Below, one piece after another: positions 36,287 through 45,539 of a stretch of DNA of 64,000 nucleotides. Location of the stretch: assembly GCA_964591175.1 (NCBI GenBank), contig CAZQAF010000001.1:1-64000 (forward strand), given 5' to 3'. Origin of the DNA: UBA11574 sp964591175 (GTDB lineage Bacteria; Desulfobacterota; Desulfobacteria; Desulfobacterales; UBA11574). The translations under genes were made by a program, and so were the position numbers. A model generated the notes under the pieces. That model did not search any database and was not told where the DNA came from. It saw only the letters and a program-made list of their open reading frames with translations. Within the stretch, counting starts at the first letter, position 1; every line of letters starts with the position of its first letter.

Positions 36287-38260
36287 ATGGCATTACCGAA
36301 TAAACCTTTGGGAGAAATCAAGGCCGTCAGGGATCCTGAAGTGGAAGAGCGTGAGGTTGACATCCTGATCGTGGGCGGCGGCATGGCTGCTTGCGGGACT
36401 GCGTTCGAGATCAAGAAATGGGCCGGCGACAAGAAGGTCCTGCTGTGTGACAAAGCTGCCATGGAGCGTAGTGGCGCTGTTGCCCAAGGTCTCTCAGCCA
36501 TCAATACATATATCGGAGAAAATACACCGGATGACTATGTGCGAATGGTTCGCAACGACCTGATGGGGATTGTCCGCGAAGACCTGATCTTTGATCTGGG
36601 CTGTCACGTTGACGACTCCGTTTTCCTGTTTGAGGAATGGGGTCTTCCGATGTGGAAACTGTCCGAAGACGGAAAGAAAATGGACGGCAAAAAAGGCCAG
36701 AAAATGGGGACCTTGAAGTCCGGCGCCAAACCGGTCCGTACCGGCAAATGGCAGATCATGATTAACGGCGAATCCTACAAAAGAATCGTTGCCGAAGCTG
36801 CCAAACTGGCTTTGGGTGAAGACAACATTCTCGAGCGTTGCTTTATCGTCGAGCTTCTCCTGGATGCCAACGAAGAGAACCGGATCGCCGGAGCCGTCGG
36901 TTTTTCCGTTCGTGAGAACAAAGTGTACATCATCAAATGCAACACCATGATGGTGGCCTGTGGTGGCGCGGTCAATATCTATCAGCCCAGAAGCGTGGGT
37001 GAAGGAAAAGGCCGTGCCTGGTATCCGGTCTGGAACGCCGGTTCTACCTACACCATGTGCATGAAGGTCGGTGCCGAGCTTACCATGATGGAAAACCGTT
37101 TCACCCCGTCGCGTTACAAAGACGGTTACGGCCCGGTGGGCGCCTGGTTCCTTTTGTTCAAGGCCAAAACCGTCAACGGTCTGGGTGAAGGCTACGTGGG
37201 CAGCGAAGCAGCCCAAAAAGAACTTCAAAAGTATGCGCCATACGGCACCGCAGCCATAACGCCGACCTGTCTCCGTAACCACTTGATGCTCTTTGAGATG
37301 AAGGAAGGCCGTGGCCCGGTCATGATGGATACGGTATCAGCCCTTAAAGAAATGGGTGGAAAGTTGGACAAGAAAGAAATGAAGGCTCTGGAATCAGAAG
37401 CCTGGGAAAACTTTCTGGATATGACCTGCGGACAGGCCAACCTCTGGTGCGGCACCAACACCGAGCCTGACAAGAAAATGTCGGAGATCATGCCCACCGA
37501 GCCGTACCTGCTCGGATCGCACTCAGGATGCTGCGGGCTTTGGACCTCCGGTCCGGATTTCGATTGGGTACCCGAAGCATACAAGATCCGTTACAAAGAC
37601 AAGGTCTATAACCGCATGACCACCGTAAACGGGCTGTTTACCGCCGGCGACGGTGTGGGCGGTTCCGGTCACAAATTTTCATCCGGTTCCCATGCCGAAG
37701 GACGGATTGCCGCTAAGGCCATGGCCCGGTTTGTACGTGACAATGCCGACTTCAAACCGACCCTGAGCCAGTCCAACCAAGAACTGGTGGATTTGATTTA
37801 CAAGCCGGTGAGAACGTTCCTGGAGAATAAGGATTATACCACGGCCATCAATATCAACCCCAATTATCTCAAGCCCGAAGGGATGATGTATCGCTTGATG
37901 AAGGCCACCCATGAGTACGGCGCCGGTACGGCCACCTACTACATGACCAGCTCCAAGAGTCTGGAAATCGTCATGGACATGCTCCTGATGATGCGCGAAG
38001 ACTGCGAAAAGCTGGCTGCCGGTGACCTCCATGAGCTGATGCGCTGCTGGGAAATCTTCCACCGCATCTGGACGGTTGAGTCTCATCTCCGTCACATACA
38101 GTTCCGGAAAGAAACCCGTTATCCGGGATTCTACTATCAGTCCGACTTTCCGGGACAGGATGACGAGAACTGGTTCTGCTTTGTCAACTCTAAGTATGAT
38201 CCCAAAGCCGGAACGTGGGATACGTTCAAGAAAGAATATATCAAGATTATCCCGGATTAA
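36287..38260 (+). CDS. aprA: Adenylylsulfate reductase alpha subunit
   Basis: A 657-residue flavoprotein. The FAD-binding Rossmann motif is DILIVGGGMAACG (residues 25-37). Further family stretches include CGGAVNIYQPRSVGEGKGRAW, RFTPSRYKDGYGPVGAW, and SHSGCCGLWTSGPD, and LFTAGDGVGGSGHKFSSG near the C-terminal FAD region. AprA reduces adenosine-5'-phosphosulfate to sulfite and AMP, the central step of dissimilatory sulfate reduction. Length is normal for the dissimilatory form. AAGGAGG precedes the ATG, 73 bases after aprB, and a strong terminator follows. Confidence 0.98.
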   Translation: MALPNKPLGEIKAVRDPEVEEREVDILIVGGGMAACGTAFEIKKWAGDKKVLLCDKAAMERSGAVAQGLSAINTYIGENTPDDYVRMVRNDLMGIVREDLIFDLGCHVDDSVFLFEEWGLPMWKLSEDGKKMDGKKGQKMGTLKSGAKPVRTGKWQIMINGESYKRIVAEAAKLALGEDNILERCFIVELLLDANEENRIAGAVGFSVRENKVYIIKCNTMMVACGGAVNIYQPRSVGEGKGRAWYPVWNAGSTYTMCMKVGAELTMMENRFTPSRYKDGYGPVGAWFLLFKAKTVNGLGEGYVGSEAAQKELQKYAPYGTAAITPTCLRNHLMLFEMKEGRGPVMMDTVSALKEMGGKLDKKEMKALESEAWENFLDMTCGQANLWCGTNTEPDKKMSEIMPTEPYLLGSHSGCCGLWTSGPDFDWVPEAYKIRYKDKVYNRMTTVNGLFTAGDGVGGSGHKFSSGSHAEGRIAAKAMARFVRDNADFKPTLSQSNQELVDLIYKPVRTFLENKDYTTAININPNYLKPEGMMYRLMKATHEYGAGTATYYMTSSKSLEIVMDMLLMMREDCEKLAAGDLHELMRCWEIFHRIWTVESHLRHIQFRKETRYPGFYYQSDFPGQDDENWFCFVNSKYDPKAGTWDTFKKEYIKIIPD

Positions 38261-38290
38261 GATGGATATGAAATAGCAGTAATAAATACG

Positions 38291-38330
38291 CCTCCAGGCA
38301 CCTTACTTTTTTGGTGCCTGGAGGTTTTTA
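38291..38330 (+). terminator. Intrinsic terminator after aprA
   Basis: CCTCCAGGCACC (38291-38302) and GGTGCCTGGAGG (38313-38324) make a perfect 12-bp GC-rich stem with a 10-base loop, followed by TTTTTATTAG. It should end most aprBA transcripts, leaving qmoABC to read-through or a separate promoter. Confidence 0.9.
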
Positions 38331-38401
38331 TTAGTTTGTAATCGTTTTTTAAAACCCCTGAACTTCAGGATTTCTGAAACTATTGTTTACGGAGGGATAG
38401 C

Positions 38402-39679
38402 ATGACAGAAAGCAAAGCAGCCCCTTCAAATGGGAGCATTTTGGTTGTTGGAGGAGGGATAAGCGGGTTGACGACGGCCCTCGAAGCTGCCGAAGTAGGG
38501 TACGAGGTCTTTTTGGTGGAAAAAAATCCCTACCTTGGCGGAAGAGTGGCACAGTTGAATAAATATTTCCCGAAGCTATGCCCTCCGAGCTGCGGACTGG
38601 AAATCAATTTCCGAAGAATAAAAGACAATCCGAAAATAAAGGTGTTAACACTGGCTGAGGTGGAAAAGGTCGAGGGTGCACCGGGCAGCTATGATGTCAC
38701 GGTTAAAATGAACCCGAGATATGTCAACCAGAATTGCACCTGTTGCGGCGATTGTTCGGCAGCCTGTGAAACAGAGATCTCCAGCGATTTCGATTTCGGA
38801 ATGAAAAAAATAAAAGGCGCTTATCTGCCCTTTGAAATGGCGTTTCCCGCCCGTTATGTGATTTCACCTCAAATTATCGGAACCGGGGATGCAGAACGCT
38901 GTAAACAAGCGTGCAAATATGATGCCGTTGATTTGGATATGGCGCCGAAATCCATGGACCTTAACGTGGGTGCCATTGTCTGGGCCACCGGCTGGGAGCC
39001 GTACGATGCCTCAAAAATCGATAATCTGGGGTTCGGTCAGTATCCGAATATTATCACCAATATGATGATGGAGAGGCTGGGTTCTCCCAACGGACCCACG
39101 AAAGGGAAAATCACGCGGCCGTCGGACGGAAAAGAACCCGAAAGTATCGCCTTTGTCCAGTGCGCCGGTTCAAGGGATGAAAACTATCTTCCCTATTGTT
39201 CCTATATTTGCTGTATGGCGTCTTTGAAACAGACCACCTATATCAGGGAACAGTATCCCAATTCGAAAGTCTATATCTTTTATATTGATGTTCGCGCGCC
39301 GGGTCAACGTTACGAGAAGTTTTACCAAAAGATTAAAGAAGACGAGAATGTCGTTTTAATCAAAGGCAAGGTCGCCGAAGTGGCCGAAGACCCGCAAACA
39401 GGAAATATCACCGTGGTGGCAGAGAATGCCGTCACCGGAGAAAAGATCAGACAGACGGTCGAAATGGTTGTTCTTGCCACAGGGATGCAGCCGACAACCG
39501 CAACAACCAAACTGCCGGCTGACCTGAAATATAATGAAGACGGCTTTATCGTCAATGATTTTGAAAAAGGCGGGATGTTTGCGGCAGGATGCGCCAACAA
39601 ACCGGCGGATGTGGTTTCCTCGAACCAGAATGCGACCGGTATGGCCCTTAAAGCGATTCAAACCCTGGTGAAGCGGTAG
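38402..39679 (+). CDS. qmoA: QmoA, quinone-interacting oxidoreductase flavoprotein subunit
   Basis: A 425-residue HdrA-like flavoprotein. It has the FAD motif VVGGGISGLTTALEA (residues 15-29), PPSCGLEIN, and C114-C117-type cysteines in NCTCCGDCSAACE. A later ATGMQPTTATTKL region is typical of the FAD domain. QmoABC is proposed to carry electrons from menaquinol to AprBA, with QmoA contacting AprBA. GGAGGGATAGC precedes the ATG. The gene follows aprA by 141 bases that include a terminator. Confidence 0.95.
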   Translation: MTESKAAPSNGSILVVGGGISGLTTALEAAEVGYEVFLVEKNPYLGGRVAQLNKYFPKLCPPSCGLEINFRRIKDNPKIKVLTLAEVEKVEGAPGSYDVTVKMNPRYVNQNCTCCGDCSAACETEISSDFDFGMKKIKGAYLPFEMAFPARYVISPQIIGTGDAERCKQACKYDAVDLDMAPKSMDLNVGAIVWATGWEPYDASKIDNLGFGQYPNIITNMMMERLGSPNGPTKGKITRPSDGKEPESIAFVQCAGSRDENYLPYCSYICCMASLKQTTYIREQYPNSKVYIFYIDVRAPGQRYEKFYQKIKEDENVVLIKGKVAEVAEDPQTGNITVVAENAVTGEKIRQTVEMVVLATGMQPTTATTKLPADLKYNEDGFIVNDFEKGGMFAAGCANKPADVVSSNQNATGMALKAIQTLVKR

Positions 39680-39689
39680 GAGGTTATCC

Positions 39690-42026
39690 ATGGATAAAAA
39701 ATATGGTGTTTATATTTGCACAGGCTGCGGCATCGGGGATGCCCTTAATATTGAAGCGCTGTGCGGGGTCCCCGAGGAAGAAGGCCTTCCGGTAAAAACG
39801 CATCCTTTTCTGTGCGGAAAGGATGGGGTTGAACTCATCAAAAAAGATATTGCCGATAAGGGCATCAACACAATGGTGATCGCTGCCTGCTCGCGTCGCG
39901 TAAACTTCGATATTTTTAAATTTGAAGGCTGCATTGTAGACCGGGTTAATTTGAGGGAACAGGTGGTTTGGTCGCATCCCAGGTCGGAATTCCCTGCGTT
40001 GACCGAGGACCAGATCGATGACGGCATCCATTTCGACCGTCTTCAAATGCTGGCCGAAGATTATCTGAAAATGGGAATGGCCAAGGTTGAGAAGGTTAAA
40101 CTGCCGGAACCTTACCAGGTGGAAACCTTGAGCAAAAAAATTCTGGTTATCGGCGGCGGTATCACCGGAATTTCGGCGGCCCTCGATGCCGCCAAAGCCG
40201 GTTATGACGTCACCATCGTCGAGAAAGAAGCCTCCCTTGGGGGATATGCGGCCAAAATCCGCAAACAGTTGCCGGATCAAGATCCCTATGAAACGCTTGT
40301 TCAACCGTCGGTGGAAAGCAAAATCAGGGAACTTGAGAGCTATGACAATATTACCGTTCGAACGAACACCCTGGTGGCCCGTTTGGCCGGTGAACCCGGC
40401 AATTTTACCGTAACGCTGAAAAAACCCGGTGAAAAGATCGAGTTCGATGTTCCGTTTCCGCTGCCTGAAGAGATGAAGTTTGATGAAAACGGAAAAGAGC
40501 TTGATGTTGAAGCCCAGCATAAGCGGTATCTGGAATATAACGAGGGCAGGGTCGATATCTTGACGTTCGATTCCAGCGGTGAAAAATTCGGCGCCGTGGT
40601 CCTTGCCGCGGGTTGGCGGCCGTATAAACCCGAGGGCGATGAATTTTCTCACTTAGGATACGGCGAACTTCCGAATGTCGTTACCAATCACCAGTTTGAA
40701 GAAATGGCGGCCAAGGGAAAAATTACCACCGCAGACGGCAGGGAAGCCAAATCCGTTGTTTTTGTCCAGTCTCCGGGGAAAGGGGAAGACGATGCCGATT
40801 TCAATTATTGCGGTTCGGTGACCAGCATGGTGGCACTCAAGCAGGCCAAATATGTACGGGAAGATTATACCGACGGCAAGGCGTATATCTTCTACCAGCA
40901 CATGCGGACTCCCGGTCTTTTGGAAAATTTTTACAAAAGTATCCAGCAGGATGAGGGGATATTTTTGACCAAAGGCGAGGTGATCAACGTCTCCAAAAAC
41001 GGTGACGGCATGATTGTTGAAGCCGACAATACCCTGCTGGGAGAAAAGCTGAAGGTCAAGGCCGATATGGTGGTGCTCGCTACCGGTATGGTGCCGCTTA
41101 CCGTGGATGGTCCGGTGGTCAATATGGCGTATCGTCAGGGACCGGCGTTTCGCGACATCGGTCTTTTTGAAGGATATTGTGACTCAAATTTTATCTGTTT
41201 TCCCTATGAAACCCAGCGAACCGGTATTTATGCGGCCGGCGCTATTCGGCGCAGCATGACCATGGAAGAATCGATTGAAGATGCAACCGGAGCGACGCTC
41301 AAAGCGATTCAATGCATCGAATCGGTTAATCGGGGAGTTTCCGTTCATCCGCGGTCCGGTGATATGACGTTTCCGGATTTCTTTTTCCAAAGATGTACCC
41401 AATGCAAGCGGTGTACGGAAGAATGCCCGTTTGGCGCCCTGGATGATGATGAAAAAGGAACGCCCAAGCCCAACCCGGCCCGGTGCCGGCGCTGCGGAAC
41501 CTGCATGGGCGCCTGTCCTGAACGGATCATCGGATTTGCCGATTACAATATCGACAGTGTCGGTTCCATGGTCAAATCCATCGGCGTACCTTCCGAAGAT
41601 GATTACGAAGAGCCCCCTTTCAGGATCGTCGGGTTTGTATGTGAAAACGATGCCTATCCGGCGCTTGATATTGCCGGCTTGAACCGGTTGACCTATTCAG
41701 CCGATGTCCGGTTCATTCCGGTTCGATGCCTGGGTTCCATGAACGTGATCTGGATTAAAGACGCCCTTGCTCAGGGCATGGACGGCGCGTTTCTTTTGGG
41801 GTGCAAGCATGGGGATGACTACCAGTGCCACTTTGTTAAAGGAAGTGAGCTTGCGGACATCAGAATGAAGAAAATCGGTGATGCCCTCTCAAGCCTGGCC
41901 CTGGAGGATGAACGCGTAACCCAGTTCGAAGTCGCTATTGATGACTATGACAAGCTTCCGAAAATGATCAACGAGTTTGTGGAAACCGTGGAAGAACTCG
42001 GCCCGAACCCGTTTAAAGGATTTTAA
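39690..42026 (+). CDS. qmoB: QmoB, quinone-interacting oxidoreductase flavoprotein/iron-sulfur subunit
   Basis: A 778-residue fused protein. The N-terminal part begins CTGCGIGDALNIEALCGV, an HdrA-type opening. The FAD domain follows (KILVIGGGITGISAALDAAKAGYDV, about 150-175). Two [4Fe-4S] motifs (CTQCKRCTEEC and CRRCGTCMGAC) lie at about residues 567-615. The C-terminal domain (VRCLGSMNVIWIKDALAQGMDG, LLGCKHGDDYQC) is of the MvhD type. This layout is the one established for QmoB, and it suggests electron handling between QmoC and QmoA. It is 10 bases downstream of qmoA. Confidence 0.96.
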   Translation: MDKKYGVYICTGCGIGDALNIEALCGVPEEEGLPVKTHPFLCGKDGVELIKKDIADKGINTMVIAACSRRVNFDIFKFEGCIVDRVNLREQVVWSHPRSEFPALTEDQIDDGIHFDRLQMLAEDYLKMGMAKVEKVKLPEPYQVETLSKKILVIGGGITGISAALDAAKAGYDVTIVEKEASLGGYAAKIRKQLPDQDPYETLVQPSVESKIRELESYDNITVRTNTLVARLAGEPGNFTVTLKKPGEKIEFDVPFPLPEEMKFDENGKELDVEAQHKRYLEYNEGRVDILTFDSSGEKFGAVVLAAGWRPYKPEGDEFSHLGYGELPNVVTNHQFEEMAAKGKITTADGREAKSVVFVQSPGKGEDDADFNYCGSVTSMVALKQAKYVREDYTDGKAYIFYQHMRTPGLLENFYKSIQQDEGIFLTKGEVINVSKNGDGMIVEADNTLLGEKLKVKADMVVLATGMVPLTVDGPVVNMAYRQGPAFRDIGLFEGYCDSNFICFPYETQRTGIYAAGAIRRSMTMEESIEDATGATLKAIQCIESVNRGVSVHPRSGDMTFPDFFFQRCTQCKRCTEECPFGALDDDEKGTPKPNPARCRRCGTCMGACPERIIGFADYNIDSVGSMVKSIGVPSEDDYEEPPFRIVGFVCENDAYPALDIAGLNRLTYSADVRFIPVRCLGSMNVIWIKDALAQGMDGAFLLGCKHGDDYQCHFVKGSELADIRMKKIGDALSSLALEDERVTQFEVAIDDYDKLPKMINEFVETVEELGPNPFKGF

Positions 42027-42108
42027 GGATTGATGATTTGCGATTGATGATTGTATATTGATGCCGATGAATATCAATCCATCGTCAATCGACAATATTC
42101 AATATTAC
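42027..42108. repeat. Degenerate repeat (GATTGATGATT units) with inverted copy, between qmoB and qmoC
   Basis: The left arm (42027-42063) repeats GATTGATGATT units, and the right arm (42070-42108) holds ATCAATCCATCGTCAATCG, which is nearly the reverse complement. The shared core in the same sense is CGATTGAYGAT. It can fold as a long imperfect hairpin. It lies inside the qmo operon and ends just before the AGGAGGT of qmoC, so it may affect qmoC expression. Confidence 0.6.
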
Positions 42109-42121
42109 AGGAGGTATTCAT

Positions 42122-43270
42122 ATGACAGACAAATACCTGGTGGAGCCTGATGTCAACTTTATAAAAGAGATTATCGGGCTTGGGGGCGACACCTTGAAAA
42201 AGTGCTTTCAATGTGCAACCTGCTCGGTGGCCTGCCCCATTTCACCGGACACAAAGCCTTTTCCCCGGAAGGAAATGGTCGCCGCATCATGGGGGTTGAA
42301 AGATAAATTGGTGAGCAATCCTGACATCTGGCTGTGCCACCATTGCGGTGACTGTACGACAAGGTGCCCTCGGGGCGCGAAGCCGGGGGATGTTTTGGGA
42401 GCTGTTCGTTCTTATGCCATTACAGAGTATGCCGTCCCCAAAGCCTTGGGGAAGGCTGTCAAGGATCCGAAAAAACTGCCCTTTCTGTTGGCCGTACCGG
42501 TCGTTATTTTTCTGGCGGTGGGTCTGATCCTTAAGCTCTTCGGTGTCAATTGGCTCAATTTTTCACCACACGGCGGGGAAATCTGGCAGGACCATTTTAT
42601 TTCCAATTACCTGGTGGATTCCATAATGGTTCCCACATTTTTTGGGGCTATTGCCGTTTTTGCCCTGGGCCTCAAACGGTTTTTGGCGGATATACATGCC
42701 AATGCCCTTGCCGAAGGAAAAACCGAAAAAGAGAAGATCGATCCAGCCGGATTTATAAAGGCCCTGTTGCGTGTCGTTCCGACAATTCTCAAACATCAAA
42801 AGTTTAATGAATGTTCTGAAAACAGCGAACGAACCACTCCCCACATGATGGTGCTATTAAGCTTTATCGGTCTTTTTGTTGTCACCACCTGTTTTTTTCT
42901 GGCGGAGTGGGTCTTTCTCATTGACGGACCGTATTCCCAGCTCAATCCTATAAAATGGCTTGCCAATGTCAGCGGCATCGCTCTGATCATCGGCGGCTTT
43001 TTGTTGATAAAAAACCGTGCTGCGAAGAAAGATCAGGTTTCTACTTACTGGGACTGGACGCTGGTCTGGTTGGTGCTTCTTCTGGGATTGACCGGCTTGC
43101 TGACTGAAACAGCCAGACTGGGGGGGATTGCCTGGCTGTCATATTTTTTGTATGCGATTCACCTTGTGCTGGTATGGTCTCTATTTGCCTACACCCCTTT
43201 TTCAAAGCTGGCCCATCTCGTCTATCGAACCGTGGCCCTAACCTATAATGAGTACTCGGGCAGGCAGTAG
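42122..43270 (+). CDS. qmoC: QmoC, quinone-interacting oxidoreductase membrane subunit
   Basis: A 382-residue subunit. The N-terminal cytoplasmic part has two [4Fe-4S] motifs: C28-C31-C34-C38 (CFQCATCSVAC) and C72-C75-C78-C82 (CHHCGDCTTRC). From about residue 115 there is a NarI-like membrane domain with about six hydrophobic segments, for example LLAVPVVIFLAVGLIL and WTLVWLVLLLGLTGLLTE. It is expected to carry heme b and to contact menaquinone. QmoC takes electrons from the quinone pool and passes them to QmoB. AGGAGGTATTCAT precedes the ATG. Confidence 0.95.
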   Translation: MTDKYLVEPDVNFIKEIIGLGGDTLKKCFQCATCSVACPISPDTKPFPRKEMVAASWGLKDKLVSNPDIWLCHHCGDCTTRCPRGAKPGDVLGAVRSYAITEYAVPKALGKAVKDPKKLPFLLAVPVVIFLAVGLILKLFGVNWLNFSPHGGEIWQDHFISNYLVDSIMVPTFFGAIAVFALGLKRFLADIHANALAEGKTEKEKIDPAGFIKALLRVVPTILKHQKFNECSENSERTTPHMMVLLSFIGLFVVTTCFFLAEWVFLIDGPYSQLNPIKWLANVSGIALIIGGFLLIKNRAAKKDQVSTYWDWTLVWLVLLLGLTGLLTETARLGGIAWLSYFLYAIHLVLVWSLFAYTPFSKLAHLVYRTVALTYNEYSGRQ

Positions 43271-43297
43271 ATTTCGGACTTTATATTGACTAAAAAA

Positions 43298-43327
43298 GGG
43301 GAGACCAATTGGTCTCCCCTTTTTTTT
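43298..43327. terminator. Bidirectional terminator between qmoC and sat
   Basis: GGGGAGACC (43298-43306) and GGTCTCCCC (43311-43319) form a 9-bp stem with loop AATT. Plus-strand transcripts then meet eight T; on the minus strand the stem is followed by a TTTTTT stretch. It can end the converging qmoABC and sat transcripts. Confidence 0.88.
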
Positions 43328-43378
43328 AGTTAAGCAACTATAGACGATCGCCAAACGGCGTATCGCCTCATCGTTTTT

Positions 43379-44662
43379 CTATTTTTTGCTATCGCCGGTA
43401 GCTGCCCCGTGCATCTTGATTTCGACTTTTTCAGTCAGTCCTTCATAGTACTTTCTGAGAATTTCAACTACCTCATCGCGACCGAAATGATCCGGGAGCT
43501 CGCCGCCTTCTGACAGGAGTTTTCGGAGCATGGTTCCGGAAAGCAGCACCCGGTCCGCCTTGTCATGGGGGCAGGTTCTCAAGGATGCCATGCCGTCGCA
43601 TTTGTAGCAGTAGAATGTCCAGTCGATCTTCAAAGGCATGCAGAGCAGCGCCTTGCCGGGTTCTTGGGGGTGGGGAATTTTGTCGAAAATAGTCTGCGCT
43701 TCGAACATGCCGTAGAAATCGCCCACGCCGGCATGGTCGCGGCCGATGATCATTCTGGAGCATCCGTAATTCTGACGGAAAGTGGCATGCAAAAGGCCCT
43801 CTCTGGGACCGGCATAGCGCATATCCAGAGGATAGCCGCCTTGGACCACATTTTTCTCCACAAAATAGTTCTTGACGAGGGAGTCGATGCATTTGACGCG
43901 GACATCGGCAGGAATGTCGCCGGGTTTCAGATTCCCTACCAAAGAGTGAATATAGACGCCGTCGCACACTTCTACGGCAATTTTGCAAAGATATTCGTGG
44001 GACCTGTGCATGGGATTTCTGAGTTGCAGCGCGGCGATTTCGCTCCACCCTTTTTCTTCAAAAATCTTTCGGGATTCTTCAGGCCTCATATAAACACCGG
44101 CATATTTGGTGGGAAATTCGCCTTCGCTCAGCACTTTGACCGGCCCGGCAAAGTTGACACCTTTTTGATTCATTACCATCTGTACACCGGGGTGATCGTC
44201 CTTGGCGATTTTCCAAAATTCTTCAGGGGTCGGGGTCCCTTCACCCATATAGACTTTTTCACATTCAAACTTTTTGTCGGCTTCTGTCAATTCATATTTT
44301 TCCGTGACTTTCATGGTTCCCATGATCTCGCCGCTGTCCGGATCACAGAGGGCGATTTCATCGCCGCTGTTGATGCCGTCGGCATCGGCTTTGTCCACGG
44401 AAAGGGTTACCGGGATGGGCCAGAACGTTCCGTCGGCCAGCAAGAAATTTTCACAAACACCTTTCCAGTCCGCTTTTGTCATGAAGCCTGTCAGGGGGCT
44501 GAATCCGCCGATACCCATCATGATCAAATCGCCAACTTCTCGATGGGACATCGTAATCTTTTTCAGGCCCTGGGCCTTTTTCTTTTCTGCCTCAAGCTCG
44601 GCGCCTTCGAGCAGGCAGCAGGTCAAACCTTTGCCGCCATGGGGTGGAATTAGTTTTGACAT
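43379..44662 (-). CDS. sat: Sulfate adenylyltransferase (dissimilatory type)
   Basis: A 427-residue ATP sulfurylase. It adenylates sulfate to APS at the expense of ATP; pyrophosphate removal pulls the reaction. Active-site motifs are QLRNPMHRSHEY (QxRNPxHxxH) and GRDHAGVGDFYG. The cysteine-rich segment FYCYKCDGMASLRTCPHD may bind zinc, as in some dissimilatory forms. It is a single-domain enzyme without an APS-kinase fusion. AAGGAG precedes the ATG. It converges on qmoABC rather than leading the apr operon. Confidence 0.97.
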   Translation of the reverse strand: MSKLIPPHGGKGLTCCLLEGAELEAEKKKAQGLKKITMSHREVGDLIMMGIGGFSPLTGFMTKADWKGVCENFLLADGTFWPIPVTLSVDKADADGINSGDEIALCDPDSGEIMGTMKVTEKYELTEADKKFECEKVYMGEGTPTPEEFWKIAKDDHPGVQMVMNQKGVNFAGPVKVLSEGEFPTKYAGVYMRPEESRKIFEEKGWSEIAALQLRNPMHRSHEYLCKIAVEVCDGVYIHSLVGNLKPGDIPADVRVKCIDSLVKNYFVEKNVVQGGYPLDMRYAGPREGLLHATFRQNYGCSRMIIGRDHAGVGDFYGMFEAQTIFDKIPHPQEPGKALLCMPLKIDWTFYCYKCDGMASLRTCPHDKADRVLLSGTMLRKLLSEGGELPDHFGRDEVVEILRKYYEGLTEKVEIKMHGAATGDSKK

Positions 44663-45016
44663 TGCTTAGGGTCTCCTTTCGACTTTTTGTATTATAATAA
44701 ATGGCTTTTAAACACCATCTCGATTTTCACAAAGGCGAATTATTAGTAGGGATAAAGGTGTTTGTCAAGGAGAATCAATGAGGCCTTTGAAAAACGCTTC
44801 CTTTTGCCCGATCCGCCGGAGGCGGACAAGTCTCAGCGCCCCGTGAAATGCGAAGCCTATTTCTCTGGGGTCAGACTCAAATTCTAATCCTCGAAATACC
44901 AACTGTATTTCTGCGGTTGAAATTTTCCTCTTCTCCCGCTCAAAGTCCGGGATCTTCGACTTGACATTGGACAAAATTAAACATTTTTCAAAGACCTCAT
45001 TTTTGTACAAAAGATC
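44663..45016. other. Intergenic region upstream of sat
   Basis: About 350 bases. The left end holds the sat promoter. A perfect short palindrome, TCCGCC-GGA-GGCGGA, lies at about 44816-44830, followed by CAAG. Nearby GGGGTCAGACTCAAATTC resembles fragments scattered in related genomes. A short frame at 44765-45010 has no features of a real protein. Confidence 0.5.
44739..44768 (-). promoter_or_regulatory. Sigma-70-type promoter for sat
   Basis: Read on the minus strand, TTGACA (44768-44763) is followed by an 18-base spacer and AATAAT (44744-44739), which matches five of six -10 positions. It lies about 75 bases before the sat ATG. The -35 box is identical to that of the aprBA promoter. Confidence 0.7.
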
Positions 45017-45448
45017 TCAAAGAACGCCGATAATGGTGACTTCTATGGTTCGTGTCCTTGGGCGATTGTCGTGATTGACGGCAACTACCTGCTGCCAGGT
45101 TCCCAGTTCGAGCCTTCCGTTTCGAACCGGCAAGGCAATGGACGGACCGAGCAGTGCGGCCTGGACATGGCTGTGTCCGTTGCCGTCGTGCCAGGCTTTT
45201 TCATGGGCATATTCCAGACCCGGCGGCGCCAGGATGGTGATGGCTCTTTTCAGGTCCTCGATCACACCGGGTTCGAATTCAATGGTGGTGATCGATCCGG
45301 TGGATCCCACGACTGTCGCCGACAGATTCCCGGTTTGGATCTTCGACTCGCTGATCAGGTTTTTAAGCGCCGGCGTAATATCGCACATATCCGGCCCGAT
45401 TTTTAATTTGGCCTCAATGGGTGCACAAAATATAGATACGGGTTTCAT
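45017..45448 (-). CDS. YjbQ/UPF0047 family protein
   Basis: A 143-residue protein of the YjbQ (UPF0047) group. The family signatures are DITPALKNLI, STGSITTIEFEPG, WHDGNGHSHVQAALLGPS and LGTWQQVVAVNHDNRPRTR. Conserved histidines in HDGNGHSH may bind metal. Members are annotated as secondary thiamine-phosphate synthases on the basis of weak activity; the physiological role is unclear. GGAGGACGACA lies before the ATG. Confidence 0.88.
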   Translation of the reverse strand: MKPVSIFCAPIEAKLKIGPDMCDITPALKNLISESKIQTGNLSATVVGSTGSITTIEFEPGVIEDLKRAITILAPPGLEYAHEKAWHDGNGHSHVQAALLGPSIALPVRNGRLELGTWQQVVAVNHDNRPRTRTIEVTIIGVL

Positions 45449-45460
45449 TGTCGTCCTCCG

Positions 45461-45494
45461 ATTGGAAGTTTAAAATGCCTAAAATGATCTAAGA
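45461..45494. repeat. Fragment related to the repeat at 30144-30273
   Basis: GTTTAAAATGCCTAAAATGATCTAAG closely resembles the GTGCCTAAAGTTTGAAGTGATCTAAAG unit at 30144-30187. It lies just before the YjbQ gene, read in the minus direction. The match is short and the copy has no inverted arm. Confidence 0.45.
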
Positions 45495-45539
45495 AAAATA
45501 TCCTAATATAGCACACCACAACGGCTCCGGATTTTAATA

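Noticed and set aside
44765..45010. An 81-residue open frame on the minus strand upstream of sat
   Set aside because: No ribosome binding site or recognisable domain, and it overlaps palindromic intergenic sequence and the sat promoter.
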